This document shows positions 63,208 to 64,000 of a stretch of DNA of 64,000 bases, in pieces. Both the position numbers and the translations under genes were made by a program. The stretch comes from Clostridia bacterium. GTDB lineage: Bacteria; Bacillota; Clostridia; Christensenellales; Maliibacteriaceae. The notes under the pieces were generated by a model that saw nothing but the letters and a program-made list of their open reading frames with translations, searched no databases and was not told where the DNA came from. The number at the start of each line of letters is the position of its first letter. Position 1 is the first letter of the stretch. The stretch spans positions 124,001 through 188,000 of the forward strand of contig JAFRLQ010000135.1 in the NCBI GenBank assembly GCA_017431145.1. Reading direction: 5' to 3'.

Positions 63208-63492
63208 TCAGACGCGTTTCACATCTCTGATAATTAATTGGCCGACATCTTTATTCAACGCCTGGGCAAGCGCAGCGGTAATCGCCGCCAAAGCTTCAGG
63301 TGTCAGGTCCTGACCTGCAGGTAAACTTGCGGCAGGCGCAGGTGCTAATTCAGGTACTTCTTTTGCAGGTTTCAGCTTGTTGATCTGGTTTGTGACCAAT
63401 GATATCAAACGAATCATGAAAATCAGTAACGCTAAAACGACAAAAACCATGCCGAAGCCGAGCACGAAAACCAAAAGCCCGCTTTTAACCAT
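63208..63492 (-). CDS. Decarboxylase gamma-type membrane subunit (OadG family)
   Basis: 94 residues with one N-terminal membrane helix (LLVFVLGFGMVFVVLALLIFMI) and an Ala/Pro-rich linker before a short C-terminal tail. It assembles the pump complex. First gene of the operon. Confidence 0.85.
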   Translation of the reverse strand: MVKSGLLVFVLGFGMVFVVLALLIFMIRLISLVTNQINKLKPAKEVPELAPAPAASLPAGQDLTPEALAAITAALAQALNKDVGQLIIRDVKRV

Positions 63493-63542
63493 TCATTTCA
63501 CTCCCTTGCTAAGTTAATGTTTATCGTTAATGACTGTAAGCC

Positions 63543-63568
63543 ATTATAACCGAAACAGTTCACTGAAC
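63543..63568 (-). promoter_or_regulatory. Putative promoter of the decarboxylase operon with nearby palindrome
   Basis: TATAAT on the minus strand (63548-63543), 51 bases before the first gene, without a good -35. The palindrome GTTCACTGAAC (63558-63568) lies where a -35 would be and overlaps the stop codon of the preceding pseudouridine synthase gene. Confidence 0.4.
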
Positions 63569-64000
63569 CGCCATTTCATTGAAATTCAAAGCCTTTCTTA
63601 ACTCTGCCAGTTCAGATTCCGTCAATTCTCTCCATTGTCCGGGCTTCAATCCTTTCAGGCTCAGAGGTCCCGCTGAGATCCGGACCAGTCTGACCACCCT
63701 GCACCCGACTGTTTCAAGCATTTTTCTTATCTGCCTGTTTCTTCCTTCATGGATCGTGATCTCCAGTTTTTCATGTATCCCTTCTGTCTGGATACGGATC
63801 ACTTTCGCAGGTGCGGTCCGTCGCTCGTCAATGACAACGCCTCTGCGCAGCCTTTGTATCGCCTCGCCCGTAACATGTCCTTCGATACTCGCAACATAGG
63901 TCTTCTGGATGCCGTATTTCGGATGTGTCATTCGAAGAGCAAGCTCTCCGTCGTTTGTCAGCAAAAGAAGGCCCTCACTGTTCATATCAAGCCTTCCGAC
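63560..64000 (-). CDS. rluB: Pseudouridine synthase of the RluB/RsuA family, 5' part missing
   Basis: C-terminal 146 residues of a pseudouridine synthase acting on rRNA. The catalytic segment GRLDMNSEGLLLLTNDG lies at the very edge of the window, followed by QKTYVASIEG and EGRNRQIRKMLETVGCRVVRLVRI. The N-terminal S4 domain would be outside. RluB is favoured over RsuA by the context and sequence but not proven. Confidence 0.9.
   Translation of the reverse strand, partial: VGRLDMNSEGLLLLTNDGELALRMTHPKYGIQKTYVASIEGHVTGEAIQRLRRGVVIDERRTAPAKVIRIQTEGIHEKLEITIHEGRNRQIRKMLETVGCRVVRLVRISAGPLSLKGLKPGQWRELTESELAELRKALNFNEMAVQ

Overview
The window reads as a piece of chromosome from an anaerobic member of the Bacillota, most likely class Clostridia. 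The signs are HPr kinase, RNase J, YlbF, YlxM, TrmFO and RbgA, a fused IspH-S1 protein, a HutP homologue, and a sodium-pump decarboxylase operon with a detached biotin carrier. Coding density is very high and nearly every gene lies on the minus strand, as expected for the leading strand of one replichore. The plus-strand exceptions are an orphan solute-binding lipoprotein, guaB, and a five-gene redox and cation-efflux block. I see no prophage, insertion sequence, CRISPR array or rRNA. The longest stretch without a gene is about 290 bp (35308-35595).

Layout. 1-2424: 5' part of a cysteine desulfurase, divergent from the lipoprotein. 2504-6583 (minus): HAD phosphatase, HPr kinase, ROK sugar kinase and eukaryotic-type isocitrate dehydrogenase, a carbon-catabolite group. 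6670-11572: FHA protein, FtsW-like SEDS protein, class B PBP and UvrC. 11630-15365: LepA-HemW, then a sirtuin, divergent from guaB (15520-17031). 17092-19379: metallo-beta-lactamase fold protein and a GH78-like protein. 19499-25859: uvrB-uvrA-tsaE-tsaB-rimI, a chain of overlapping genes behind a LexA-type SOS box. 25971-29506: acyl-CoA ligase with YbaK, and a glutaredoxin-like protein with an FMN oxidase. 29543-33129: MltG, endonuclease III, ObgE, YhbY. 33297-35307: YlbF and RNase J. 35596-44026: RbgA, RNase HII, a giant GT-C/PMT fusion, TopA, TrmFO.

44176-47514 (plus) is a compact thiol-peroxide module: glutathione-peroxidase-like enzyme, a thioredoxin-reductase-like flavoprotein without NADPH motifs, an OhrR-type repressor, thioredoxin, then a CDF transporter. 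An OhrR-like operator sits on the promoter. 47566-51591 is the classic ylxM-ffh-rpsP-khpA-rimM-trmD-rplS translation and secretion cluster. 51664-52930 holds a pyridoxamine kinase and four tRNAs (Asp, a CAT tRNA, Glu, Pro). 53123-60119 holds surE, rpiR, a YhiN-type flavoprotein, hutP, cmk, plsC and ispH-S1. 60198-63492 is the Na+-translocating decarboxylase operon, followed by a pseudouridine synthase cut by the window end.

Most of the window is conserved housekeeping. The less ordinary items are the OhrR-controlled redox cassette with its possibly ferredoxin-dependent reductase, a Tritrichomonas-type IMP dehydrogenase, SOS control that appears to extend into t6A tRNA-modification genes, a promoter, terminator and ribosome-binding site nested in one hairpin before the FHA gene, and a two-catalytic-unit membrane glycosyltransferase with a discoidin-like domain between the units. 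Functions are assigned from recalled family motifs; no database search was run.
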